Program-made: the position numbers and the translations under genes | Notes under the pieces: model-generated | Told to the model about the DNA's origin: nothing | The model's input: the letters and a program-made list of their open reading frames with translations, nothing else | Database searches by the model: none | DNA from: Tabrizicola thermarum | GTDB taxonomy: Bacteria > Pseudomonadota > Alphaproteobacteria > Rhodobacterales > Rhodobacteraceae | Reading direction: 5' to 3' | Assembly: GCF_003574395.1 (NCBI RefSeq) | Contig: NZ_QMJY01000083.1 | Coordinates: 248,001 to 312,000 of the forward strand | DNA: 64,000 nt | Part shown: piece by piece, positions 40,675-48,812 of the stretch | Layout of the letters: the number at the start of each line of letters is the position of its first letter | How positions within the stretch are numbered: position 1 is the first letter of the stretch

Positions 40675-43109
40675 GCCTTTACCCTTTCGGAGTTCGGATC
40701 GTGCATCGGGACAAGCGAGGCGATGGCAGCATGGCGCTGGCCCGCGACCTCGATTTCATAGCTGGAGCCGAGGATGTCGTCCTCGGTCTGCCCCTTGGCG
40801 GGGACATAGCCAAGGCCGATCGCCGCGCCGAGGAAATGGCCGTAGTTGCCGCTGGTGATGGGGCCGACTATTTCCCCATCGCGGACAATCGCCTCGTTGT
40901 GGAAGAGAAGCGGCTCGGGGTCCTTCAGGCGGAACTGGACCAGGCGGCGGTCAAGGCCCTGCTGTTCCTTGCGCAGCACGGCGTCGCGGCCCAGGAAGGC
41001 CGGTTTCTTCCGGCTGACGGTGAACCCAAGGCCCGCCTCGAGCACATGATCCTCATCGGTGATGTCGTGGCCCCAGTGGCGGTAGGCCTTCTCGATCCGG
41101 CAGGAGTCGAGGGTGTGGAGGCCGCAGAGCTTGAGGTCCGGCTGCGCCTCCATCAGCGTCTCGAAGACATGGGCGGTCTGGTCGGTCGGTATATACAGCT
41201 CCCAGCCCAGCTCGCCGACGTAAGTGACGCGATGGGCGCGGGCAAGGCCCATGCCGATCTCGATTTCCCGTGCCATGCCAAAGGGATGCGCGGCATTGCT
41301 GAAGTCGTTGGGCGAGACCTTGGCCAGCAGCTCGCGCGATTGCGGACCCATCAGGCAGAGAACGGATTCGGCGGCGGTGACATCGGTGATGACGGCGAAG
41401 TCATCGCCGACATGCGCGCGCATCCAGGCGAGGTTGCGTTGCAGGGTCGCGCCGGGAACCACCGCCAGATAGGCGGTCCCGGAGAGGCGCGTTACGGTAA
41501 GATCGGCCTCTATCCCCCCACGATCATTGAGGAACATCGTATAGACGATCCGGCCCACGGGCACGTCCATCTGCGCCGAGGCGATGCGGTTCAGGAAGGC
41601 GCAGGCATCGCGCCCCTCGATGCGGATCTTGCCGAAGGAGGTCATGTCGAACAGACCCGCGCGCTCCCGCACCGCCATGTGTTCGATGCGCTGGTTGTCG
41701 AACCAGTTCTGCCGCTTCCAGCTGTAACGATACTCCCGCTCCTGGCCTTCGGTCGCGAACCAGTTGGCGCGTTCCCAGCCCGCGACTTCACCGAACACCG
41801 CGCCGCGCGCCTTCAGGTGGTCATGGATCGGGCTGCGCCGCACCCCGCGCGAGGTCGCCATCTGGCGATAGGGGAAATGGTCGGCGTAAAGGAGGCCCAG
41901 CGTCTCGGACACCCGCTCCTTCAGGTAGCGCCGGTTCTTCTGGAAGGGCTGGGCGCGGCGGATGTCCACCTCCCACAGGTCGAAGGGCGGCTCGCCCTCG
42001 GTGATCCAGTGCGCCAAGGCTTGCCCGGCCCCGCCCGACGAGACGATGCCGATGGAATTGTATCCAGCCGCGATCCAATAGCCCTTCACCTCCGGCGCTT
42101 CGCCCAGGTAGTAGCGGTCGTCGGGGGTAAAGGACTCCGGCCCGTTGAAGAACGTATGGATGCCCGCGCTTTCGAACAGCGGCATCCGGTGCGTCGCCAT
42201 TTCGAGGATGGGCATGAAATGCTCCCAATCCTCGGGCAGGGTGTCGAATTCGAAGTCCGGCCGGATGCCCTCCATCCCCCAGGGCTTGGCCTTGGGCTCG
42301 AAGGCGCCCAGCATCATCTTGCCCGCGTCGGTCTTGTAATAGGCGCATTCGTCCGGCACCCGCAGCACCGGCATGTCACCAAGGCCCTGAACGGGCTCGG
42401 TGACGAGGTAGAAATGCTCGCAGGCGTGCAGGGGCAGCGTCACCCCGCTCTGCGCCGCCAGATCGCGCCCCCACATCCCGCCACAGTTCACCACCACATC
42501 GGCCGCGATATGGCCCGGTCCCTCGGCGGTCTCATAGTCCACCCCGGTCACCCGGCCCCCGGCGGTCGTGACGCGCGTCACCCGCGCGCCCTCGAAAATC
42601 GCCGCCCCCCGCATCCGCGCGCCCTTGGCGAGCGCCATCGCGATGTTGGCCGGGTCGCACTGGCCATCCAGCGGCAGCGCCACCGCGCCCACCACGCCGT
42701 CGATGTTCAGATGCGGATACCTGGCCTTCGCCTCCTTGGGCGAGATCTCATGCACCTCGACATCGAAGATCCGCGCGACCGTCGCCTGCCGCAGCAGTTC
42801 CTCATGCCGCTCGGCCGTCAGCGCGACCGAGATCGAGCCGACCTGCTTCATCCCCGTGGCAACGCCGGTTTCCGCCTCCAGCCCCCGATACAAATCCGCC
42901 GAATACTTCGCCAGCCGCGTCATGTTTGCCGACCCGCGCAATTGCCCGATCAACCCCGCCGCATGCCAGGTCGTGCCGCAGGTCAGCTTGCGCCGCTCCA
43001 GCAGCACCACGTCGGTCCAGCCCGCCTTGGCGAGGTGATAGGCCACCGAACAGCCCGAGACCCCGCCCCCGATCACCACCGCCCGAGCCTTGGTTGGAAT
43101 CTCAGCCAT
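40671..43109 (-). CDS. FAD-dependent demethylase with GcvT domain (dimethylglycine/sarcosine dehydrogenase-like) 1
   Basis: An 812-residue flavoprotein. N-terminal DAO domain: dinucleotide motif VVIGGGVSGCSVAYHL (9-24), then GTTWHAAGL, whose histidine is the covalent FAD site in DMGDH-type enzymes. The C-terminal half is an aminomethyltransferase (GcvT) folate-binding domain (FDMTSFGKIRIEGRDACAFL, then VTYVGELGWELYIP and SCRIEKAYRHWG). Such enzymes oxidatively N-demethylate dimethylglycine, sarcosine or similar amines and transfer the one-carbon unit to tetrahydrofolate. It is coupled to the MttB-family gene. Confidence 0.92.
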   Translation of the reverse strand: MAEIPTKARAVVIGGGVSGCSVAYHLAKAGWTDVVLLERRKLTCGTTWHAAGLIGQLRGSANMTRLAKYSADLYRGLEAETGVATGMKQVGSISVALTAERHEELLRQATVARIFDVEVHEISPKEAKARYPHLNIDGVVGAVALPLDGQCDPANIAMALAKGARMRGAAIFEGARVTRVTTAGGRVTGVDYETAEGPGHIAADVVVNCGGMWGRDLAAQSGVTLPLHACEHFYLVTEPVQGLGDMPVLRVPDECAYYKTDAGKMMLGAFEPKAKPWGMEGIRPDFEFDTLPEDWEHFMPILEMATHRMPLFESAGIHTFFNGPESFTPDDRYYLGEAPEVKGYWIAAGYNSIGIVSSGGAGQALAHWITEGEPPFDLWEVDIRRAQPFQKNRRYLKERVSETLGLLYADHFPYRQMATSRGVRRSPIHDHLKARGAVFGEVAGWERANWFATEGQEREYRYSWKRQNWFDNQRIEHMAVRERAGLFDMTSFGKIRIEGRDACAFLNRIASAQMDVPVGRIVYTMFLNDRGGIEADLTVTRLSGTAYLAVVPGATLQRNLAWMRAHVGDDFAVITDVTAAESVLCLMGPQSRELLAKVSPNDFSNAAHPFGMAREIEIGMGLARAHRVTYVGELGWELYIPTDQTAHVFETLMEAQPDLKLCGLHTLDSCRIEKAYRHWGHDITDEDHVLEAGLGFTVSRKKPAFLGRDAVLRKEQQGLDRRLVQFRLKDPEPLLFHNEAIVRDGEIVGPITSGNYGHFLGAAIGLGYVPAKGQTEDDILGSSYEIEVAGQRHAAIASLVPMHDPNSERVKA

Positions 43110-43119
43110 TCTTCCGGTC

Positions 43120-43167
43120 TTTCATCTGTCCACAAATATCCCGGGGGTCCGGGGGCTGGCCCCCGGT
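43120..43167 (+). repeat. Dispersed intergenic hairpin repeat, copy g
   Basis: TTTCATCTGTCCAC, core AAATATCC, GGGGGTCCGGGGG, loop CTGG, CCCCCGG. It lies between the two GcvT-type genes, antisense to them. Confidence 0.7.
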
Positions 43168-43177
43168 CCGCCCGTCG

Positions 43178-45601
43178 TCACGCGCGGAGGCGTTCGTTCT
43201 TCGCGTCCCAGGCAGGGCCGTCCGGCAGGACCACGGCCTTCACGCGCTCACCGAAGATCTCCACCTCGACCTCGGTCCCCGGCACCGCGAGGTCCGCCCT
43301 CAGCATCCCCAGCGCCATTGAATGGCCGACCCGATAGCCCCAGGCGCCCGAGGTCGTCTCGCCCACAACCTGCCCGCCGTGCCAGAGCGTGGACATGTAG
43401 GGCGCATCACACTCTCCCGCCTCGACCTTCAGGCTGACGAACCGCTTCTTCACCCCGGCCTGCTTTTCGGCCAGCAAAGCCGCCTTGCCGGGGAAGTCGT
43501 GGGTCCAGTCGATGAACCGCTCGAGCCCCCCTTCCAGCAGCGAATAGTCGGTGGACAGATCGCCCTTCCAGGCCCGATAGCCCTTCTCGATCCGCAAGCT
43601 GTTCAGCGCCTTCATGCCAAAGGGCTTCGCCCCCCCGGCCAGCAGCGCGTCAAGGATCGCGGGCGCATCGGCCCGGTCGCAATGGATCTCCCAGCCCAGC
43701 TCTCCGGCAAAGGAGACCCGCACCAGCGCCACATCCTTGCCCGCCACCCTGGCCTCCTGCACCGACAGCCAGGGCAGCGTCAGGTCGGCCTCGGCCATCC
43801 CGGCCAGAAGGTCGCGCGCCTTCGGCCCGGTCACGATGAAGCAATGCACCGCATCGGTGTGATCCTCGATCACGCAGCCCTCGGGCAGGCCCTTGCGCAG
43901 CACATCGGCATCATGCCACTGCGCGACAGCGGCGGTGATGAGGCCGACCTCATCCTCGCCGTGGACCATGCAGGACATCTCGGTCACGATCCGGCCGCGG
44001 TCGTCGGCGAAATAGATCAGGCCGATCCGCCCCGGCGCGGGCAGGCGCGAGGCGGTCAGGCCCGCAACATGCGCCCGTGCCCCCGGCCCCTTGACCAGGA
44101 ACCGCGAGAAGCCGGGCAGGTCGAGAACCCCGACCCCGTCCCGCACCGCCTCGCATTCCGCGCGGATCCGCGCCTCCCACGGGCCCGCCCGGCCCCAGGT
44201 TTGGGTGGACTCCCAACTGGTGTCGTCGCCCGGCGCCGCGAACCACTCCGCCCGCTCCCAGCCGTTGTAGGGCGCGAACTGGGCGCCAAGGGCCTTCAGC
44301 CGGTCATGGACGGGCGACAGCTTGCGGTCCGCCCCGGCAGGCCAGCGCGCCATCGGGAAATGCATGGCGTATTCATGGCCATAGACCTCCATCCCCTTCT
44401 GCACGCAATAGTCGTGATCCTCCCAGCCGGTGAACCGGCGCGGGTCGCAGGACCACATGTCCCATTCGGTCGCGCCCTCCGTCACCCATTCCGCCAGCAC
44501 CTTGCCCGCGCCGCCCGCCTGACAGATGCCGAAGGTGAAGACGCAGGCCTCGAAGGCGTTCGGCACGCCGGGCATCGGCCCGATCAGCGGGTTGCCGTCC
44601 GGCGTATAGGGGATCGGGCCGTTGATGACCCTGGTCAGGTTCGCCCTGGCCAGAAGCGGCACCCGGGCCATGGCGTCGTTGATCTGGAACTCCAGCCGCT
44701 CCAGATCGTCGGGGAAGAGCTGGAAGCTGAAATCCTCGGGCATCGGGTCGTCCGGCGTTGCCCAATGCGCGCGGCAGGGGTTCTCGTAGGGGCCGAGGTT
44801 GAAGCCCATCTTCTCTTGCCGCAGGTAGTAGGACGAATCCACGTCGCGCAGCAGGGGCAGCTTGTGGCCGACCTCTTTCGTCCAGGCCTCAAGCTCCGGG
44901 ATCGTGTCGAACAGCATGTACTGATGGCTCATCACCATCATCGGCACGCGGCGCCCGAACATGGCGCCCACCTGCGCGGCATAATAGCCGCCCGCGTTCA
45001 CCACATATTCCGCGCGGACCTCGCCCTTCGGCGTCGACAGGATCCATTCGCTGCCGGTCCAGCGCGCCGCCGTCACCGGGCAGAACCGCTCGATCCGAGC
45101 GCCGAGCTTCCGCGCGCCGGTGGCCAGCGCCTGGGTCAACTGTGCGGGGTCGATGTCGCCGTCATAGGGGTCGTAAAGCGCGCCCGTCAGATCAAGCGTC
45201 TCAAGGAACGGATAGCGCGAGGTGATCTCCCCCGGCGCAAGGATGTCCAGGTCCATCCCCTGATAGCGCCCCATGCCGACGACACGGCGGAACTCCTGCA
45301 ACCGCTCCCTGGAATGTCCCAGGCGCACCGATCCGGTGACGTGATAGTTCATCGGATAGCCGACCGCCTCGCCCAGACCGCGATACAAGCCCGCCGAATA
45401 GCGCTGCATGTTCATGATCGACCACGAGGCCGAAAACGTCGGCACGTTCCCCGCCGCATGCCAGGTGGACCCCGCCGTCAGCTCGTTCTTCTCCAGCAAC
45501 AGCGCATCGGTCCAGCCCGCCCTGGCCAGGTGATACAGCGCCGAGGCCCCCACCGCCCCGCCACCAATGATGACCACCCGCGCAGATGCAAATTCCGCCA
45601 T
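43178..45601 (-). CDS. FAD-dependent demethylase with GcvT domain 2
   Basis: An 807-residue paralogue of the next gene: VVIIGGGAVGASALYHLARAG (8-28), the flavinylation motif GSTWHAAGN, and a C-terminal GcvT/folate domain (LDLPGFSRFLVKGPGARAHV, VSFAGELGWEIHCD, SLRIEKGYRAWKGDLS). The start at 45601 is the family start; the open frame extends upstream without conserved residues. The two enzymes may act on successive N-methyl groups of one substrate or on two substrates. It is divergent from a LysR gene, its likely regulator, across 170 bp. Confidence 0.92.
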   Translation of the reverse strand: MAEFASARVVIIGGGAVGASALYHLARAGWTDALLLEKNELTAGSTWHAAGNVPTFSASWSIMNMQRYSAGLYRGLGEAVGYPMNYHVTGSVRLGHSRERLQEFRRVVGMGRYQGMDLDILAPGEITSRYPFLETLDLTGALYDPYDGDIDPAQLTQALATGARKLGARIERFCPVTAARWTGSEWILSTPKGEVRAEYVVNAGGYYAAQVGAMFGRRVPMMVMSHQYMLFDTIPELEAWTKEVGHKLPLLRDVDSSYYLRQEKMGFNLGPYENPCRAHWATPDDPMPEDFSFQLFPDDLERLEFQINDAMARVPLLARANLTRVINGPIPYTPDGNPLIGPMPGVPNAFEACVFTFGICQAGGAGKVLAEWVTEGATEWDMWSCDPRRFTGWEDHDYCVQKGMEVYGHEYAMHFPMARWPAGADRKLSPVHDRLKALGAQFAPYNGWERAEWFAAPGDDTSWESTQTWGRAGPWEARIRAECEAVRDGVGVLDLPGFSRFLVKGPGARAHVAGLTASRLPAPGRIGLIYFADDRGRIVTEMSCMVHGEDEVGLITAAVAQWHDADVLRKGLPEGCVIEDHTDAVHCFIVTGPKARDLLAGMAEADLTLPWLSVQEARVAGKDVALVRVSFAGELGWEIHCDRADAPAILDALLAGGAKPFGMKALNSLRIEKGYRAWKGDLSTDYSLLEGGLERFIDWTHDFPGKAALLAEKQAGVKKRFVSLKVEAGECDAPYMSTLWHGGQVVGETTSGAWGYRVGHSMALGMLRADLAVPGTEVEVEIFGERVKAVVLPDGPAWDAKNERLRA

Positions 45602-45700
45602 CGCCGCCTCCCCGTTCCGCGCGCCACTATCGGCCGCAATTCCCCCGCTTTCAATTCGGCGAGAGGCGGGGTATTGATCGACGAAACCGATCAGGCAACT

Positions 45701-45752
45701 TGCTCTTTTCGCAAATACTCCACGGGGGTCCGGGGGTGTGAAACCCCCGGGG
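45701..45752 (+). repeat. Dispersed intergenic hairpin repeat, copy h
   Basis: TGCTCTTTTCG, core CAAATACTCC, CGGGGGTCCGGGGG, loop TGTGAAA, CCCCCGG. It lies 19 bp before the LysR start, inside a divergent promoter region. This copy is nearly identical to copy e. Confidence 0.75.
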
Positions 45753-45771
45753 CCGACCACAGGCGCCACAT

Positions 45772-46626
45772 ATGCAGATCGACCTCCTCGACACCTTCCT
45801 CGACCTTGCCGAAACCCGCAGCTTTCACCGCACGGCGGAACGGCTGCGCATCACCCAGTCCACCGTCTCGGCCCGGGTCTCGGCCCTTGAACAGGCCGTG
45901 GGTCAACGCCTTTTCGACCGCTCGCGCGCGGGCACCGATCTTACGCCAGAGGGCAAGAGGTTCGAGCCCCACGCCCGCGCGCTGCGCCACGAATGGAACG
46001 AGGCCAAGCGCCGCATCCAGATCCCGCAAGGCGCAGCACAGCTCCTGCGCCTCGGCATCCAGAACGACCTCGCGGCGGTCTATCTGGGCGACTGGGTGGC
46101 CGAGTTCCGCGCCGCCCTGCCCCAGACCGCCTTCTACATCGAGCCGGACTATTCCAACCAGATGTGCGCCGATCTTCTGACCGGCATCCTCGACTTCGCG
46201 GTGATGTTCTCGCCCAAACCCCACCCCGACCTGCATTTCGACTCTGTCGGCGAGGTGACCTACCGCATGATCTCCACCGACACGCCGCGCCTGGCCGAGG
46301 TCACGCCCGACCGCTTCGTCTTTGCCCATTTCTCCCCCGCCTTCGAGGAGATGCACCGCCAGTTGACGCCCGCGCTTGCGGCCTCACCCGTGTCGGTCGG
46401 GCAGTCGGGATCGGTGGTGTCGCTGCTGACGGCGATGGGCGGGTCGGGCTATGTGCTGGAAAAGACGGCGGCCGACCTGATCGCGGGCGGGCGCTTCATG
46501 GCTGTCGAGGATGCCCCCGACCTGCGTCAGCCGGTCTTTGCCGCGATCCACATCCGGCACCGCACCCTGCCCCTGCACCGCAAGCTTACCCAGCTCGTCG
46601 CCCGCCACTTTCGCGACGCCAGATAG
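45772..46626 (+). CDS. LysR-family transcriptional regulator
   Basis: A 284-residue LysR protein: winged HTH at 1-60 (LLDTFLDLAETRSFHRTAER, TQSTVSARVSALE) and an effector domain at about 88-275. It is divergent from the GcvT/GcvT/MttB block, the usual position of a pathway-specific LysR regulator, so it probably senses the amine substrate or its product. Its last 41 bases overlap the 3' end of the convergent gene at 46586. Confidence 0.92.
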   Translation: MQIDLLDTFLDLAETRSFHRTAERLRITQSTVSARVSALEQAVGQRLFDRSRAGTDLTPEGKRFEPHARALRHEWNEAKRRIQIPQGAAQLLRLGIQNDLAAVYLGDWVAEFRAALPQTAFYIEPDYSNQMCADLLTGILDFAVMFSPKPHPDLHFDSVGEVTYRMISTDTPRLAEVTPDRFVFAHFSPAFEEMHRQLTPALAASPVSVGQSGSVVSLLTAMGGSGYVLEKTAADLIAGGRFMAVEDAPDLRQPVFAAIHIRHRTLPLHRKLTQLVARHFRDAR

Positions 46627-47017
46627 AAGGCGGATTGCGCTCGCTGCCTTGCGGATAGCCGGTGATCGGCACCCCGTCGTGCCGCAGCATCCGGCCAAGT
46701 CCCAGCCGCAGGACCCAGTCGAGCACCGGCGGCGGGATCGGGCCGTAGAGGTCGGTCCGCACCAGCCGCGCCGCGTCACGCAGGGCGACCGTCTCGGGCC
46801 AGGTCAGGGTGGTGTCATGCAGGGCAACCCAGGGCTCTGCCCCGGCATAGACCGCGACGAGGCGCCGCTCGGTCGGTCCCGCACCCAGAAAGCGGAAGCT
46901 GCGCACCCCCTCCGGCCCTTGCAGGCGCAGCCGCGCGACCAGAAGCCGCGCCCCGCGGTCGAAGCCCGCCGGGTCGCGCAGCGCGTAGAAATGCGAGACG
47001 ACGATCTCAGCCGTCAT
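46586..47017 (-). CDS. Hypothetical protein coupled to nadE
   Basis: A 143-residue protein with no family I can name. It opens TAEIVVSHFYALRDPAGFDRG and is rich in Arg, Gly and Leu, without a signal peptide or membrane segment; LDWVLRLGLGRMLRHDG near 99-115 could be an amphipathic helix. The start at 47017 overlaps the nadE stop by 11 bp, which supports translation and an operon with nadE. The 3' end overlaps the convergent LysR gene. A link to NAD metabolism is only positional. Confidence 0.65.
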   Translation of the reverse strand: MTAEIVVSHFYALRDPAGFDRGARLLVARLRLQGPEGVRSFRFLGAGPTERRLVAVYAGAEPWVALHDTTLTWPETVALRDAARLVRTDLYGPIPPPVLDWVLRLGLGRMLRHDGVPITGYPQGSERNPPSIWRRESGGRRAG

Positions 47018-48665
47018 CGCGCCAGCGGTTCACGATCGGATAGCGGCGGTCCAGCCAGAAGGCCTTCTGCGTCAGCCGGACCCCCGGCGCGGACTGGAAG
47101 CGCTTGTATTCCGCGATGTAGAGCAGATGCTCCACCTTCTTCACCGTGGCGCGGTCGAAGCCCAGGGCGACGATCTCGGCCACCGACATCTCCTTTTCCA
47201 CCAGACATTCCAGGATCGCGTCCAGAATCTCGTAGGGCGGCAGGCTGTCGTCGTCGCGCTGGTTGGCGCGCAGCTCGGCCGAGGGAGGCCGGGTGATGAT
47301 CGCCTCGGGGATCACCTCGCCCGGCGGGCCCTTCATCCAGGGCCGGTGGTTTTCGTTCCGCCAGCGCGCGGTCAGGAACATGCGGGTCTTGTACATGTCC
47401 TTCACCGGGTTGTAGCCGCCGTTCATGTCGCCGTAGATCGTGCAGTAGCCCACCGCCATTTCCGACTTGTTGCCGGTGGTCAGAAGCATCTCGCCGAACT
47501 TGTTCGACAGGGCCATCAGCATCACACCACGCAGGCGGGACTGGATGTTCTCCTCGGTGATCCCCGGTTCGGTCCCGGCGAACAGGGGCGCCAGAGCCTC
47601 GCCCACCGCCGCCTGCGCACCGCTGATCGGCACCGTATCATACCGGCACCCAAGCGCCTTTGCCGCCGCCAGCGCCAGGTCCAGCGACTGCCGGCTGGTG
47701 AACTCCGACGGCAGCATCACGCAGCGCACGTTTTCCGGCCCCAGCGCATCCACCGCCATTGCCGCGACAATCGCGCTGTCGATTCCGCCGGACAGGCCCA
47801 GGAGAGCCTTCCCGAACCCGGTCTTGCGCATGTAGTCGCCCAGGCCCATCACGCAGGCCCGATAATCCGCCTCGCCGATCGGCGGGATTTCGGCGATCTC
47901 GCCGGGGTCGGCGCGCCACCCCTCGGCCCCGCGCCGGAAGGTGACCATCACCTCGCATTCGTCGAACTGCGGCAGTTGCGCCATCAGCCGCCCGCCGGGG
48001 TTCAAGACCATGCTGGAGCCATCGAACACCTGATCGTCCTGCCCGCCCACCATGTTCAGGTAGACCAGCGGCAGGCCCGTCTCGACCACGCGGGACACCA
48101 TCAGGTTCAGCCGCAGGTTCGGCTTGCCCCGGTGATAGGGCGAGCCGTTGGGGATGAGCAGGATCTCCGCCCCCGTCTCGGCCAGGGTTTCGGCCACATC
48201 GGGGTGCCAGGCATCCTCGCAGATCGGGGTGCCGATGCGGACGCCCTTCACCACATAGGGCCCATGCACATCGGCCGAGGCAAAGACCCGCTTTTCGTCG
48301 AACACCGCATCGTTCGGCAAATGGTGCTTCAAGACGCGGGCATGGACCCGCCCGCCCTCCAGCACATAATAGCCGTTGTAGAGCCTGCCCCCCTGCCGCA
48401 CCGGCCCGCCGATGCCGATGGCCGGGCCGTCGGCACAATCCGCCGCCAGCGCCTCGACCGCCGCGATGGCCGCGGTCACGAAGGCGGGCTTCAGGATCAG
48501 GTCCTGGGTCTGGTAGCCGGTGACGAACATCTCGGTCAGCGCGACCATGTCGGCCCCCGCCGCGCGGGCCGTGTCCCAGGCCGCCCGGGCGCGCGCCACG
48601 TTTCCGGCGATGTCGCCCACCGTCGGGTTGAGCTGCGCCAGCATCAGGTTGAACGTGTCGGTCAT
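47007..48665 (-). CDS. nadE: Glutamine-dependent NAD(+) synthetase
   Basis: Final step of NAD synthesis: deamido-NAD plus glutamine and ATP gives NAD. The 552-residue protein fuses an N-terminal nitrilase-type glutaminase with catalytic Glu (LTEMFVTGYQ), Lys (VLKHHLPNDAVFDEKR) and Cys (GTPICEDAWHP) to a C-terminal synthetase with the PP-loop LLGLSGGIDSAIVA and GNKSEMAVGYCTIYGD. The start at 48665 gives MTDTFNLMLAQLNPTVGDI; the frame stays open far upstream without homology. It is divergent from the MORN-repeat gene across 147 bp. Confidence 0.97.
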   Translation of the reverse strand: MTDTFNLMLAQLNPTVGDIAGNVARARAAWDTARAAGADMVALTEMFVTGYQTQDLILKPAFVTAAIAAVEALAADCADGPAIGIGGPVRQGGRLYNGYYVLEGGRVHARVLKHHLPNDAVFDEKRVFASADVHGPYVVKGVRIGTPICEDAWHPDVAETLAETGAEILLIPNGSPYHRGKPNLRLNLMVSRVVETGLPLVYLNMVGGQDDQVFDGSSMVLNPGGRLMAQLPQFDECEVMVTFRRGAEGWRADPGEIAEIPPIGEADYRACVMGLGDYMRKTGFGKALLGLSGGIDSAIVAAMAVDALGPENVRCVMLPSEFTSRQSLDLALAAAKALGCRYDTVPISGAQAAVGEALAPLFAGTEPGITEENIQSRLRGVMLMALSNKFGEMLLTTGNKSEMAVGYCTIYGDMNGGYNPVKDMYKTRMFLTARWRNENHRPWMKGPPGEVIPEAIITRPPSAELRANQRDDDSLPPYEILDAILECLVEKEMSVAEIVALGFDRATVKKVEHLLYIAEYKRFQSAPGVRLTQKAFWLDRRYPIVNRWRDDG

Positions 48666-48812
48666 CGGGGCCCCCACCAGATGCGCCGACTGTAGCAGAC
48701 TAAACCACAACGGAAAGTGGTCACGCCACCATGCCGCAGCCTTTACCGCCAAATCCTTGTCACACCCGACCCTCGCCCTTACCCTGCCGTCAATCGCACT
48801 GAGGATTCGTCC

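Noticed and set aside
43322-46180. A 952-codon plus-strand open frame, and a similar 919-codon frame at 40578-43337
   Set aside because: Both are shadows of the two GcvT-type genes on the minus strand; composition is His/Arg/Gly/Pro-rich without motifs.
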